DNA from: Peptostreptococcus equinus
Lineage (GTDB): Bacteria; Bacillota; Clostridia; Peptostreptococcales; Peptostreptococcaceae
DNA length: 64,000 nucleotides
Reading direction: 5' to 3'
NCBI RefSeq assembly: GCF_027125355.1
Contig: NZ_CP114052.1
Location: 248,001 to 312,000, forward strand
The notes below the pieces were generated by a model. It saw only the letters and a list, made by a program, of their open reading frames with translations. It was not told the DNA's origin and made no database searches. A program made the position numbers and the translations under genes. Positions 42,514 through 51,291 of the stretch are shown in pieces. The first letter of the stretch is position 1, and each line of letters begins with the position of its first letter.

Positions 42514-43341
42514 ATGAATACATTTAGAATTGCTGTGTGTCAATTAAAGGTAGGCGAGAGTAAGGAAGAAAATATTAAGAATGCTGTCCAAAAAATTGAA
42601 GAAGCTTCTCAAAATGGAGCTGATTTGGTAGTATTACCAGAGATTTTTAATGGACCATATAGTACAAAATCTTTTTATAATTATGCAGAGGAATATCCAG
42701 GAAAAACTTCTGTGGCAATGATGGATGTCGCAAAAAGATGTAAGATACATCTAGTTGCAGGTTCAATATCTGAAAAAGAAAATGAAAAATTATATAATAC
42801 TTCATATTTTTTTAATGATAAAGGTGAATTAATAGGAAAACATAGAAAAATGCATCTTTTTGATATTGATATAGAAGATGGCCAATATTTTAAGGAAAGC
42901 GATAGCTTAACTCCAGGAGAAGAATTTTCGGTATTTGATACTAAATTTGGTAAAGTAGGTTTAGGTATTTGTTTTGATATAAGGTTTCCAGAATATTTCA
43001 GATTATTATCTAATATGGGTTCAAAATTAATAATATTACCAGCAGCATTTAATATGACGACAGGACCAGCTCATTGGGAAATATCTGTCAGAATGAGAGC
43101 AATAGACAATCAAGTATATTTTGTTGGAGCTTGTCCTGCTAGGAATGAAGATGCTGAATACATTTCATATGCAAATTCTAGAATTTCAGATCCATGGGGA
43201 AACATTATTGCAAAAGCTGGTAATAATGAGGAAATAATCTATGCTGATATTGATTTAAACAAGGTAGATTCATTAAGAAAGCAATTGCCACTAACAAGCA
43301 ACCTTAGAAAAGATTTATATGAAGTGAAGAATAAAAAATAA
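42514..43341 (+). CDS. Nitrilase-superfamily amidase (omega-amidase-like)
   Basis: A carbon-nitrogen hydrolase of about 275 residues. The catalytic triad is visible: Glu in LVVLPEIFNGPY (near 43), Lys in KHRKMHLFD (near 112) and Cys in GLGICFDIRFPE (near 154). The sequence best fits the Nit2/omega-amidase group, which hydrolyses alpha-ketoglutaramate or similar amides. Two adjacent ATG codons (42511 and 42514) follow AGAGGTGC. I prefer the second for spacing, but either is possible. It lies ten bases after the acetyltransferase gene. Confidence 0.88.
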   Translation: MNTFRIAVCQLKVGESKEENIKNAVQKIEEASQNGADLVVLPEIFNGPYSTKSFYNYAEEYPGKTSVAMMDVAKRCKIHLVAGSISEKENEKLYNTSYFFNDKGELIGKHRKMHLFDIDIEDGQYFKESDSLTPGEEFSVFDTKFGKVGLGICFDIRFPEYFRLLSNMGSKLIILPAAFNMTTGPAHWEISVRMRAIDNQVYFVGACPARNEDAEYISYANSRISDPWGNIIAKAGNNEEIIYADIDLNKVDSLRKQLPLTSNLRKDLYEVKNKK

Positions 43342-43476
43342 ATATTTATTAAAGAAAAAATAAATAAAAAATAAAAAAATATATACTGATTAAAAATGTA
43401 TTACAAAGAATCAGAATATATAATAAAATAGTATTGTAAGACTTATATTTTAATATATTTTATTAGAGGAGGAATT

Positions 43477-44403
43477 ATGTTAAAAAATTCGGAAATAAGA
43501 AAATTGAGTAGAGCTCAATTAAGCGGTAAATGGGGAAAAATGGCTATAATTAATTTACTAGTTATAGCAGCTATAGCTTTAATGTATACTATAATGATAA
43601 AGGCAGAGCTAAACTCAATATCTATTGTGTTTTCATTGCTTACTGAATTGTTGACATTTGGCCTATATAAGTTGGGACTTGATATAGCAAATGGAAAAGA
43701 AGTAGATGCATCACGATTTGTATTAAATAAGAGACAGTATCTAAGAGCTCTATTATATTCTATACTAATGAATGTAATAATATTTGCATTAGAGATTATA
43801 TTAGGTATTATATTATTTATAGTGGGTGCAGCATCTATTATGGGTCTAGGTGTGGGTTCAATGGCTGATCCCAGTAATATAAACGAATTGTTAGGAAATC
43901 TTGGAGCGGGTACAATAATAATATTGCTAGTTATTATAATAGTATTTATAGCTATTATGTTGTTCTTTAGCTTGGCATTTGCACAGTCAATTTATATTAT
44001 ATTAAGAGATCATGATGACATAGGAGCAATTGATGCGATGAAACTTTCTTTTTCTATAATGAAGGGATATAAGTGGAGATTATTTTGCTTGAATTTATCA
44101 TTTATAGGTTGGGCTATTTTATCTGTACTTACTTTGGGAATAGGATTCTTATTCTTGATGTCATACTCATATGTTGCAAATGCTAATTTCTATCTTGAAT
44201 TATTGAAAGAAAACGAAGAAGAAGCAAGACAATCGGGAGTAGTGGATAGAGAATATGAGCAAGAATATAGAACTATGAGAGAAGAACATAATTATTCAAG
44301 AGATATTAATGATTCTTATTCAGAAGAAAAAGTTACTTTTGAAAGTATAGACCTTGAAAAAGATGATACAAAAACAGCTGACAAAAATGACCCTATATTA
44401 TAG
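43477..44403 (+). CDS. DUF975 family membrane protein, paralogue 1
   Basis: A 308-residue membrane protein. It starts with the family motif SEIRKLSRAQLSGKWG. Several membrane segments follow (about 22-45, 85-130, 150-190, 215-250), with the conserved DAMKLSFSIMKGYKWRLF and LGIGFLFLMSYSYVANANFY. The last 60 residues are acidic and hydrophilic (Glu/Asp/Tyr/Arg-rich), unlike the two paralogues that follow. AGAGGAGG precedes the ATG. The function of DUF975 proteins is not known. Confidence 0.8.
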   Translation: MLKNSEIRKLSRAQLSGKWGKMAIINLLVIAAIALMYTIMIKAELNSISIVFSLLTELLTFGLYKLGLDIANGKEVDASRFVLNKRQYLRALLYSILMNVIIFALEIILGIILFIVGAASIMGLGVGSMADPSNINELLGNLGAGTIIILLVIIIVFIAIMLFFSLAFAQSIYIILRDHDDIGAIDAMKLSFSIMKGYKWRLFCLNLSFIGWAILSVLTLGIGFLFLMSYSYVANANFYLELLKENEEEARQSGVVDREYEQEYRTMREEHNYSRDINDSYSEEKVTFESIDLEKDDTKTADKNDPIL

Positions 44404-44458
44404 TTAAAAATGATATTAAAATATATTTAATAGTAAAAAATTGTAATGTTTTTAAGAT

Positions 44459-44496
44459 AAAACCTCAAGTATTTTTGTAATATTTGAGGTTTTTTA
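44459..44496 (+). terminator. Rho-independent terminator after DUF975 paralogue 1
   Basis: AAAACCTCAA (44459-44468) pairs with TTGAGGTTTT (44484-44493), continuing into T residues. Confidence 0.85.
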
Positions 44497-44645
44497 TTTA
44501 CTTTTTAGAACAATACTAATTCAATAATTACAAAAAATTACACTTAATTGGATTTCGTTGAAGTATATTTATAGCGGTGCTATAATGACGTGTAATTTTA
44601 TGGAAAAGCTTTGCAAATTTGTAATTATTGAAGGGGGAATAAATA

Positions 44646-45413
44646 TTGATTGGTTTAAAAAGTATCAAAAGTAAATCGATAAAGCAATTATCTGGTAAAT
44701 GGAATACGCTAGTAATAATAAATTTTATGTGCTTGATTTCTATATATTTTATTTCATTTTCTAGTGTCAAAACAACAAATAGATTAATTAATTTCATATT
44801 GGAAATTTTATCAATATTTATCATATGCATAACCACAAAGTTGGGTTATAAAATTTCAAGAGATGCAAAAAAACCATTTAATTATAAAATTTTCAAAAAA
44901 AAAGAATTAATCAATTTGTTTATATACATATTGATTAATCTTGTACTTATTCATATAATAAACATAATTTTTATACTCATTGAAAGTACAATATGGGAAG
45001 TAGATATAAGCTCGAGAGGATTTGATATACTTACTGTACTTTCTATTACACTAATTAAAAAGACACTGTTTAATTTTATAATACTTTCTATATACCTATT
45101 TTCTATTATATATGTATGCTTGGGGTTTATATTTGGTTATTATATAATATTTAGAAATAATAAAAAAATTAATATTATAAAAATTGTTAATTTATCTTTT
45201 AATATTATCAAAGGACATAGAATAGAATTTTTATATTTTATTTTGCCATTTACTATATTGGCTTTTATGTCTATATTTACTTTCGGAATTGGATTTTTGT
45301 GGCTAAATTCTTACTATCAAGTATCAAAAGCAAATTATTATAAAAGTTTGCTAAGCTATAAAAAAGAAATACTTGAGAAGAAAAATAGAATAATTAGAAC
45401 AATAGAAAAATAG
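44646..45413 (+). CDS. DUF975 family membrane protein, paralogue 2
   Basis: A 255-residue diverged copy of the preceding family. The N-terminal signature becomes KSIKSKSIKQLSGKWNTL. The conserved later segment reads NLSFNIIKGHRIEFLYF, and FTFGIGFLWLNSYYQVSKANYY ends the membrane part. It is richer in Ile, Lys and Asn than the other two and lacks the acidic tail. The start is TTG at 44646, with GGGGGA upstream. A terminator separates it from paralogue 1. Confidence 0.75.
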   Translation: MIGLKSIKSKSIKQLSGKWNTLVIINFMCLISIYFISFSSVKTTNRLINFILEILSIFIICITTKLGYKISRDAKKPFNYKIFKKKELINLFIYILINLVLIHIINIIFILIESTIWEVDISSRGFDILTVLSITLIKKTLFNFIILSIYLFSIIYVCLGFIFGYYIIFRNNKKINIIKIVNLSFNIIKGHRIEFLYFILPFTILAFMSIFTFGIGFLWLNSYYQVSKANYYKSLLSYKKEILEKKNRIIRTIEK

Positions 45414-45509
45414 CCTTTCCATTGAATAGAATATTCTATAATGTTATAATTATAAGATAAATAGTCATTAATTAGCTAAATTGGTGACTAAAAAATTATG
45501 GAGGTGTTT

Positions 45510-46271
45510 ATGCTTTCTAATAGAAAAATAAAGTTACAGGCTAGGAGTAGATTAAGTAGTCACTGGCCTTTATTCGCAATTATAACATTGATAGTCTTTG
45601 TTTTAACTTTTATAATAAATTATATATTTGCTAGAAAAAATATTATTATTACCAATATAATAGCTTTTTTTGCGATAATATTGATGAATTTTTTATCAAA
45701 AATAGCTTTTAACCTAAGCATAGAGGAAGAAATAACTTTAGAAAACTCTATATTTGATTTGAGATCTTTTGTAAAAATGTGCAATTATTCAATAATGATT
45801 ATACTTCTATATAATATATTGAATTTCATGGTGGGTATAGCTGCCAAAGGATCAGATTTTGCTGGTTTTATATCATCAAACCACTTTGTTCATGAGGGTA
45901 TTTTATATATAATAGCAAAGACTGGAGGTATACCGGATATTCTATTTAATATATTTTTATTAATTATATATTTTATAATGGCTTCGTATATATTTTGTAG
46001 TATAGTGTTATATAAATATGTAGTATTTAGTCAGTATGATCAGATTGGTCCGACAAATACTATAAGATTCACCTTGAAATTAGTCAAAGATTATAAATGG
46101 AGATTGTTTTCTTTAATAATCTCTTTTACAGGTTGGTTTATTTTATCTATATTTACATTCGGTATCGGACTAGTGCTCTTGGTACCCTATATTAAAGTTT
46201 CAATTGCAGTATTTTATAGCCAATTGCTGAAAGAGAAAAAAGATCTTTTAGCTAAATTAGTACACAAATAA
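45510..46271 (+). CDS. DUF975 family membrane protein, paralogue 3
   Basis: A membrane protein of about 253 residues with the same plan. It opens SNRKIKLQARSRLSSHWPLF, has RFTLKLVKDYKWRLFSLIISFTGW, and ends FTFGIGLVLLVPYIKVSIAVFY. I put the start at the ATG at 45510, because the ATG at 45498 overlaps the GGAGG ribosome site. It follows paralogue 2 by under 100 bases and may be cotranscribed with it. The three genes are clear tandem duplicates, but no function is known. Confidence 0.75.
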   Translation: MLSNRKIKLQARSRLSSHWPLFAIITLIVFVLTFIINYIFARKNIIITNIIAFFAIILMNFLSKIAFNLSIEEEITLENSIFDLRSFVKMCNYSIMIILLYNILNFMVGIAAKGSDFAGFISSNHFVHEGILYIIAKTGGIPDILFNIFLLIIYFIMASYIFCSIVLYKYVVFSQYDQIGPTNTIRFTLKLVKDYKWRLFSLIISFTGWFILSIFTFGIGLVLLVPYIKVSIAVFYSQLLKEKKDLLAKLVHK

Positions 46272-46336
46272 AAATTTATATAAATAAAAGATATCATGAT
46301 ATTTTTATATAAAAATAAAATTAATATTCATATACT

Positions 46337-46362
46337 AAACTCCATAAAATATGGAGTTTTTT
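46337..46362 (+). terminator. Rho-independent terminator after DUF975 paralogue 3
   Basis: AAACTCCAT (46337-46345) pairs with ATGGAGTTT (46351-46359), followed by T residues. Confidence 0.85.
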
Positions 46363-46472
46363 CATTTGTATAAAAAGGAATTTTAATGTATATAAAAAAA
46401 TATTTTTATTATGTATAAATTGAGTTTACTATGATAAAATAATTTATATAATTGTAGACTGGAGGTTTTAAA

Positions 46473-47102
46473 ATGTCAGATGATAAAATAATTGATTTTA
46501 ATGAATTAAAAGAAAAAGTAAAAGAATCGGATATAAATAAGTTTGAGCAATATGTACAAGATTTATATATGCAAATAAACACAGGTCAAATGACTATGTT
46601 TCAATTTTCAAAAAAAATGTCGGAATATATGCAAGAAAATAATATATCAGAAGAGAAATTAGTTAATATACAAATGAAAATGATGGAAAGATATGGTATA
46701 GATCCCAAGATGTTAGAGGATGAAATGAAAAAAATGGGAATGGATCCTAACCAAATGAATTTTTCTAAATCTGATGAAGATAAGTATAAATCAGAGAAGT
46801 CAATAAATGATTTTGATATAGATGAATTAGTAAATAATGACAAGGGAGCTATAAAGCTAGGTTTTTTTGAAAAATATAAGAGTCAGCTAGAAGAAAAGAC
46901 TATCTTAGAATATAGGATACAAAATGACAAAAATGATATTAAAATATTGATGAATGGAAATGAATTAGTTGTTATAAGCGAAAAGAAATTAGATTTGAGT
47001 GACGATACTATAAATAAATTTATAGCTAACTATAGATCAACTATAGACACTCCATTGAAAGTTATTATATGTGAGGCAACAAATACATATGAATATAAAT
47101 AA
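46473..47102 (+). CDS. Clostridial hypothetical protein (DUF3867-like?)
   Basis: A 209-residue soluble, acidic, helix-rich protein. It opens KIIDFNELKEKVKESDINKFEQYVQDLYMQ, which resembles my recollection of the clostridial DUF3867 family. A Met-rich helical stretch follows at about 55-95. The C-terminal 70 residues alternate hydrophobic and charged residues like a small beta-rich domain. There is no signal peptide or catalytic motif. GGAGG lies just upstream of the ATG. Its end overlaps the following methyltransferase gene, so the two are coupled. No function can be assigned. Confidence 0.6.
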   Translation: MSDDKIIDFNELKEKVKESDINKFEQYVQDLYMQINTGQMTMFQFSKKMSEYMQENNISEEKLVNIQMKMMERYGIDPKMLEDEMKKMGMDPNQMNFSKSDEDKYKSEKSINDFDIDELVNNDKGAIKLGFFEKYKSQLEEKTILEYRIQNDKNDIKILMNGNELVVISEKKLDLSDDTINKFIANYRSTIDTPLKVIICEATNTYEYK

Positions 47103-48480
47103 AGAAGTAAAGTTTAAAGAAGAAATAGATATAATAGATAAGTTGCCTAGTAAATTCAAAGAAGATATGAGAGATTTACTAGGCAGTGAATACGATGATT
47201 TTATAGATAGTTATAATGATGAAAAAACAAGTTCAATAAGACTTAATACTTTAAAAATGAATCAAGATGACTTTGAAAAATTAAATCTTTTTGAAATTAA
47301 CTTAGCTGAGGATAAGATAAAGTGGGCAAATGAAGGTTACTATATCTCTTTGGATAAAAGACCTAGTATGAACCCACTTTTTGATGCGGGATTGTATTAT
47401 ATACAAGAGCCTTCAGCAATGAGTGTAGTAGGTCAAAGTGAAATTGATATGGGAGATTATATTTTAGATATGTGTGCATCTCCGGGTGGAAAATCTACTT
47501 ATATATTGTCTAAATTAAATAACAGTGGTTTTTTAGTATCTAATGAATTTAATAAGTCTAGGCTAAAAGCTCTAGGAGAAAATTTAGAAAAGTTTGGAGC
47601 TATAAATTCTTTAATTACCAATATGAGTTCTAAAGAATTATTAAAGTTTTTTAAAGGTTATTTTGATAAGATATTTATAGATGCACCATGTTCTGGTCAG
47701 GGTATGTTTAGAAAAGATGAATACGCAATAGAAGATTGGTCTGAGGATAAAGTTGATCAATGTTGCTCTATACAAGAAGAATTAATGACTGATGCTTATT
47801 ATATGCTGAAAGATCAGGGGACTATAATATATTCTACATGCACATTTACTAAAAGTGAAAATGAAGAGATAGTCAATAATTTTTTATGTAAATTTAAAAA
47901 TACCGAGTTAATTTCTATGGATAGAATTTGGCCTCATAAAGAAAAAGGAGAAGGACACTTCTGTGCAAAAATTAAAAAGCTAAATACCAATGACAATATG
48001 GATGAAGAGTTTATGAATAAAAATAATAAAAAAAAGAATAAGCCATGTGATTATAAATGTAAAGAATTTGAAGAATTTTCTTCTAAGTTTTTAAAAGATG
48101 ACTATAGCAAATTTATCAAAAAAAAATATAAATTTATTGATAGGAGTGGGCTTTTGTATATTTTTCCTAAGGAAATTGAAGTAGAGGATATGCCCAAGAC
48201 ACTTAGAAAAGGTTTGTTATTAGGTAAAATATTGAAAAATAGATTTGAACCAGCACATTCATTTGCTATGATTTTAAATAAAAATAAAGTCAAAAATTAT
48301 ATTGATTTTAAATATGATGATGAAAACATAAGTAGGTATTTAAGCGGTCAAAGCATAGCTACAAATGCATCTAGATCTTGGACTTTGGTATGTGTAAATG
48401 GAATTGGTTTGGGATGGGCAAAGGAATCAAATGGACAATTAAAAAATAAATATCCCAAGGGTTTAAGAAAAAACATTTAA
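47089..48480 (+). CDS. RsmF/RsmB-type 16S rRNA m5C methyltransferase
   Basis: A SAM-dependent RNA cytosine-5 methyltransferase of the NOL1/NOP2/Sun family, about 463 residues. The SAM motif is DMCASPGGKSTYIL. The catalytic cysteines are in DAPCSGQGMFRKDE (motif IV) and IYSTCTFTKSENEEIV (motif VI). The C-terminal part (320-463) contains the RsmF-type extra domain, so RsmF is more likely than RsmB. The ATG at 47089 lies inside the upstream gene (14-base overlap). A GTG at 47071 is an alternative, but the GTGAGG there looks more like the ribosome site. Confidence 0.88.
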   Translation: MNINKEVKFKEEIDIIDKLPSKFKEDMRDLLGSEYDDFIDSYNDEKTSSIRLNTLKMNQDDFEKLNLFEINLAEDKIKWANEGYYISLDKRPSMNPLFDAGLYYIQEPSAMSVVGQSEIDMGDYILDMCASPGGKSTYILSKLNNSGFLVSNEFNKSRLKALGENLEKFGAINSLITNMSSKELLKFFKGYFDKIFIDAPCSGQGMFRKDEYAIEDWSEDKVDQCCSIQEELMTDAYYMLKDQGTIIYSTCTFTKSENEEIVNNFLCKFKNTELISMDRIWPHKEKGEGHFCAKIKKLNTNDNMDEEFMNKNNKKKNKPCDYKCKEFEEFSSKFLKDDYSKFIKKKYKFIDRSGLLYIFPKEIEVEDMPKTLRKGLLLGKILKNRFEPAHSFAMILNKNKVKNYIDFKYDDENISRYLSGQSIATNASRSWTLVCVNGIGLGWAKESNGQLKNKYPKGLRKNI

Positions 48481-48509
48481 TATTACATTGTGCTGGAAAG
48501 GAGAAAAAA

Positions 48510-49112
48510 GTGAGCCGAAAAGAAAATAAAGGTTGCATAGGTGAGATATGGGAAATAATAAAGGTATTTTCAATGGCAATTATTTTGGCTATAGTAATTG
48601 TACAATTTGTAAGACCTACTAGAGTGGATGGAATATCCATGTATCCTACCTTAGATAATAATGACTATTTGATAATTAATAGAGTCAGTAGATATACAGG
48701 CGTGGATAGAGGAGACATAGTAGTTTTCGATAGCGATATGCCAATAGGAACAAAAACAAGCGAAAAAAATGCTCTAAGACAAGCTATGGATTTTGTACTG
48801 CAAGATGACAGTCAGACTAAGGATTTAGTAAAAAGAGTTATTGCTGTTGGGGGAGATAAAATACAAATAAAGGATGGTATTGTAAAAGTAAATGGACAGC
48901 AAGTAAAAGAAGACTATATATCAATAGGCAATTTTACAGATGGTAATATAGACACAACAGTACCACAAGGAAAATTGTTCTGTATGGGCGACAATAGATC
49001 TAGGAGCTTAGATAGTAGATATCCAGAGGTTGGTTTCGTACCAGAAAAAAAATTGGTTGGAAATATTCTGGTTAGGTTATTACCAATAAACAGTTTGGGG
49101 CCTGTGGAATAA
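48510..49112 (+). CDS. lepB: Signal peptidase I
   Basis: A type I signal peptidase that removes signal peptides from exported proteins. It has 200 residues. One N-terminal membrane segment lies at about 15-33. The catalytic Ser43 is in VDGISMYPTL and Lys108 in LVKRVIAVGGD. Box E follows: MGDNRSRSLDSRYPEVG. The start is GTG at 48510 with AAAGGAG upstream. It follows the methyltransferase gene by 29 bases. Confidence 0.93.
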   Translation: MSRKENKGCIGEIWEIIKVFSMAIILAIVIVQFVRPTRVDGISMYPTLDNNDYLIINRVSRYTGVDRGDIVVFDSDMPIGTKTSEKNALRQAMDFVLQDDSQTKDLVKRVIAVGGDKIQIKDGIVKVNGQQVKEDYISIGNFTDGNIDTTVPQGKLFCMGDNRSRSLDSRYPEVGFVPEKKLVGNILVRLLPINSLGPVE

Positions 49113-49206
49113 TAATATATATAAAAAGATATAGAGATAAATTTTATTTTAATTTATATAGAGCATTGTAATTTATTTTGTTTGAAAATGAATTGGAGTC
49201 GACACT

Positions 49207-49866
49207 ATGCCTAGAAAAAAAACAAAAAAAGAAGTAATTGAAATATTAGATTTATTGACTGAATTGCACCCTGATGCACATTGTGAACTAGTGCATCAGA
49301 ATGCTTTTGAATTATTAATCGCAACTATATTATCAGCCCAGTGCACTGATGTAAGAGTTAATATAGTTACGGAAGAAATGTTTAAAAAGTACAATACTCC
49401 ATATGATTTTAATGAATTATCTATAAAAGAAATAGAAAATATGATTAGAACTTGTGGATTATATAAAAGCAAGGCACAAAAAATAAAAGATAGCTCAAGA
49501 ATTTTGATAGAAGATTTTGAGGGGCAAGTTCCACAGAATTTAGATGATTTAATAAAATTACCCGGAGTTGGCAGAAAGACTGCTGGAGTTGTACTGAGTA
49601 ATGCATTTGGTATACCAGCTATTGCTGTCGATACACATGTATTTAGGGTAAGTAATAGAATTGGAATAATAAAAGAAAATACAGTAGAAAAAACAGAGTT
49701 TGCTTTGATGAAGGCAATACCAATAGATAGATGGACACATTCTCACCACTTATTGATATTTCAAGGTAGAAGAGTTTGTAAAGCCAGAAAGCCAGAGTGT
49801 GATAAATGTAATATAAGAGATTATTGCAATTATTATGCTGTGGAAAATAAAAAAAAGGAGAAGTAA
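49207..49866 (+). CDS. nth: Endonuclease III
   Basis: A base-excision glycosylase/AP lyase for oxidised pyrimidines. It has 219 residues. The helix-hairpin-helix and catalytic Lys lie in LIKLPGVGRKTAGVVLSNA, and the catalytic Asp is in AIAVDTHVFRVSNR. The [4Fe-4S] cysteines are CKARKPECDKCNIRDYC at the C-terminus. A TGGAG ribosome site precedes the ATG at 49207. It overlaps no gene but ends two bases before trmL. Confidence 0.95.
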   Translation: MPRKKTKKEVIEILDLLTELHPDAHCELVHQNAFELLIATILSAQCTDVRVNIVTEEMFKKYNTPYDFNELSIKEIENMIRTCGLYKSKAQKIKDSSRILIEDFEGQVPQNLDDLIKLPGVGRKTAGVVLSNAFGIPAIAVDTHVFRVSNRIGIIKENTVEKTEFALMKAIPIDRWTHSHHLLIFQGRRVCKARKPECDKCNIRDYCNYYAVENKKKEK

Positions 49867-49867
49867 G

Positions 49868-50338
49868 ATGGCAATAAATATAGTATTAGTTGAGCCAGAA
49901 ATACCACATAATACGGGAAATATTATTAGAACGTGTGCAGCTACAGGTGCAGTGCTTCATTTGATAAAGCCATTAGGTTTTTCATTGGATGATAAGCATT
50001 TAAAAAGATGTGGATTAGATTATTGGGATATAGCGAATATACAATATTACGATTCATTTGATGAATTGCAAAAAAAATTTCCAGAATCTGATTATTTTTA
50101 TGCTACAACTAAAGGTCTAAATAGACATTCAGATGTTGAATATAAAGATGGATGTTTTATTGTGTTTGGAAAAGAAACTAAGGGGCTTCCTAAAGATTTG
50201 ATAGAAGCTAATATTGATAATACAATTAGAATACCGATGAGAATGATAGAAGGAGCTAGATGTTTAAATTTATCAAACTCAGTCGCAATAGCTGTCTATG
50301 AAGCTTTAAGGCAAATGGATTATGGCGAATTGGAGTAA
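49868..50338 (+). CDS. trmL: tRNA (cytidine(34)-2'-O)-methyltransferase
   Basis: A small SPOUT (alpha/beta knot) methyltransferase that modifies the wobble base of leucine tRNAs. It has 156 residues. It opens NIVLVEPEIPHNTGNIIRTCAATGAVLHLI and continues with FGKETKGLPKDL and IPMRMIEGARCLNLSNSVAIAVYEALRQ, all typical of TrmL. I chose the ATG at 49868 because AAAGGAG lies just upstream. The longer frame from 49835 only reads through the end of nth. Confidence 0.93.
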   Translation: MAINIVLVEPEIPHNTGNIIRTCAATGAVLHLIKPLGFSLDDKHLKRCGLDYWDIANIQYYDSFDELQKKFPESDYFYATTKGLNRHSDVEYKDGCFIVFGKETKGLPKDLIEANIDNTIRIPMRMIEGARCLNLSNSVAIAVYEALRQMDYGELE

Positions 50339-50351
50339 ATGGGAGGTTTAA

Positions 50352-51203
50352 ATGAATGAAATAAAAATCATATGTGATAGCTTATCAGATATTCCAGATT
50401 CTTATCTGGAAAAATATGATATAGACATGCTACCACTTTACATCTATATGAATGGAGAAGAGTATAGGGATAGGGTGACAATAAGTTTAGACGAATTTTA
50501 TAAAAGAATAAGAGAAGAAAAAATAGTGCCAAAGACTTCACAGATAACATATGGTGACTTTTATGAGTGTTTTGATAAATATACTAAGCAAGGAAAGTCA
50601 ATACTTTATATATCAGTTGCATCTCAAGCTACAGGAACTTATGAGAGAGCTATAATGGCAAAAAATGATATTGTTGGTGGTAATATAAGAGTTATAGATT
50701 CTGGAACTTTATGTTTTGCTGTGGGTTTACTAATATTAAAGGCTGCTGAGTTTAGGGAATTAGGAATGAGTTTGGATCAAATTGTAGATGAAATAGAGAT
50801 ATTAAAGAACAATGTATATGGAACTTTTTCATGTGATGATTTAGAATATTTATCACAAGGAGGAAGAATATCTTCAAGAAGAGCTGTAATAGGTACAGTC
50901 CTCGGTATAAAACCTTTATGTGTCATAAAAGACGGTATTGTTGATAATCAAGGTATGGCAAGAGGTAAAAGGAATGTTGCGGTAAAGTTAGTAGAGCTTG
51001 CTCAAGAAAATGGAGTAAGAGATTTATCTAATCAGACAGTATTTCTAGGTACTACTGATGACTTTGCAGAAAGAGACCGATTAGAAAAAGAGATTATAAA
51101 AACTCTAAAACCTAAAAACATAGAGTATTTTAGGATAGGATGTGGAATAGGTACGCATGGTGGTCCAGGAACAACTGGTTTTATATGTTTTAAAAGTGAA
51201 TAA
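50352..51203 (+). CDS. DegV family fatty-acid-binding protein
   Basis: A 283-residue DegV protein. These proteins bind fatty acids and can present them to a fatty acid kinase (FakB role in Firmicutes). The family pattern is visible: IICDSLSDIPDSYLEKYDI, PKTSQITYGDFYECF, ILYISVASQATGTYERA, VIDSGTLCFAVGLLILKAAE and LSQGGRISSRRAVIGTVLGIKPL. No fakA-like gene is next to it. GGGAGG precedes the ATG, 13 bases after trmL. Confidence 0.92.
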   Translation: MNEIKIICDSLSDIPDSYLEKYDIDMLPLYIYMNGEEYRDRVTISLDEFYKRIREEKIVPKTSQITYGDFYECFDKYTKQGKSILYISVASQATGTYERAIMAKNDIVGGNIRVIDSGTLCFAVGLLILKAAEFRELGMSLDQIVDEIEILKNNVYGTFSCDDLEYLSQGGRISSRRAVIGTVLGIKPLCVIKDGIVDNQGMARGKRNVAVKLVELAQENGVRDLSNQTVFLGTTDDFAERDRLEKEIIKTLKPKNIEYFRIGCGIGTHGGPGTTGFICFKSE

Positions 51204-51225
51204 TTATAATTAATTTGGAATAATT

Positions 51226-51255
51226 GTAACCCCTAGATATTTATCTAGGGGTTAC
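51226..51255. terminator. Bidirectional hairpin between degV and pepD
   Basis: GTAACCCCTAGATA pairs perfectly with TATCTAGGGGTTAC. It lies between the convergent genes. No strong T-run follows, so efficiency is uncertain. Confidence 0.65.
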
Positions 51256-51291
51256 TTACATTAATTTTTCTGAATCAATCAAGTATTCTAA

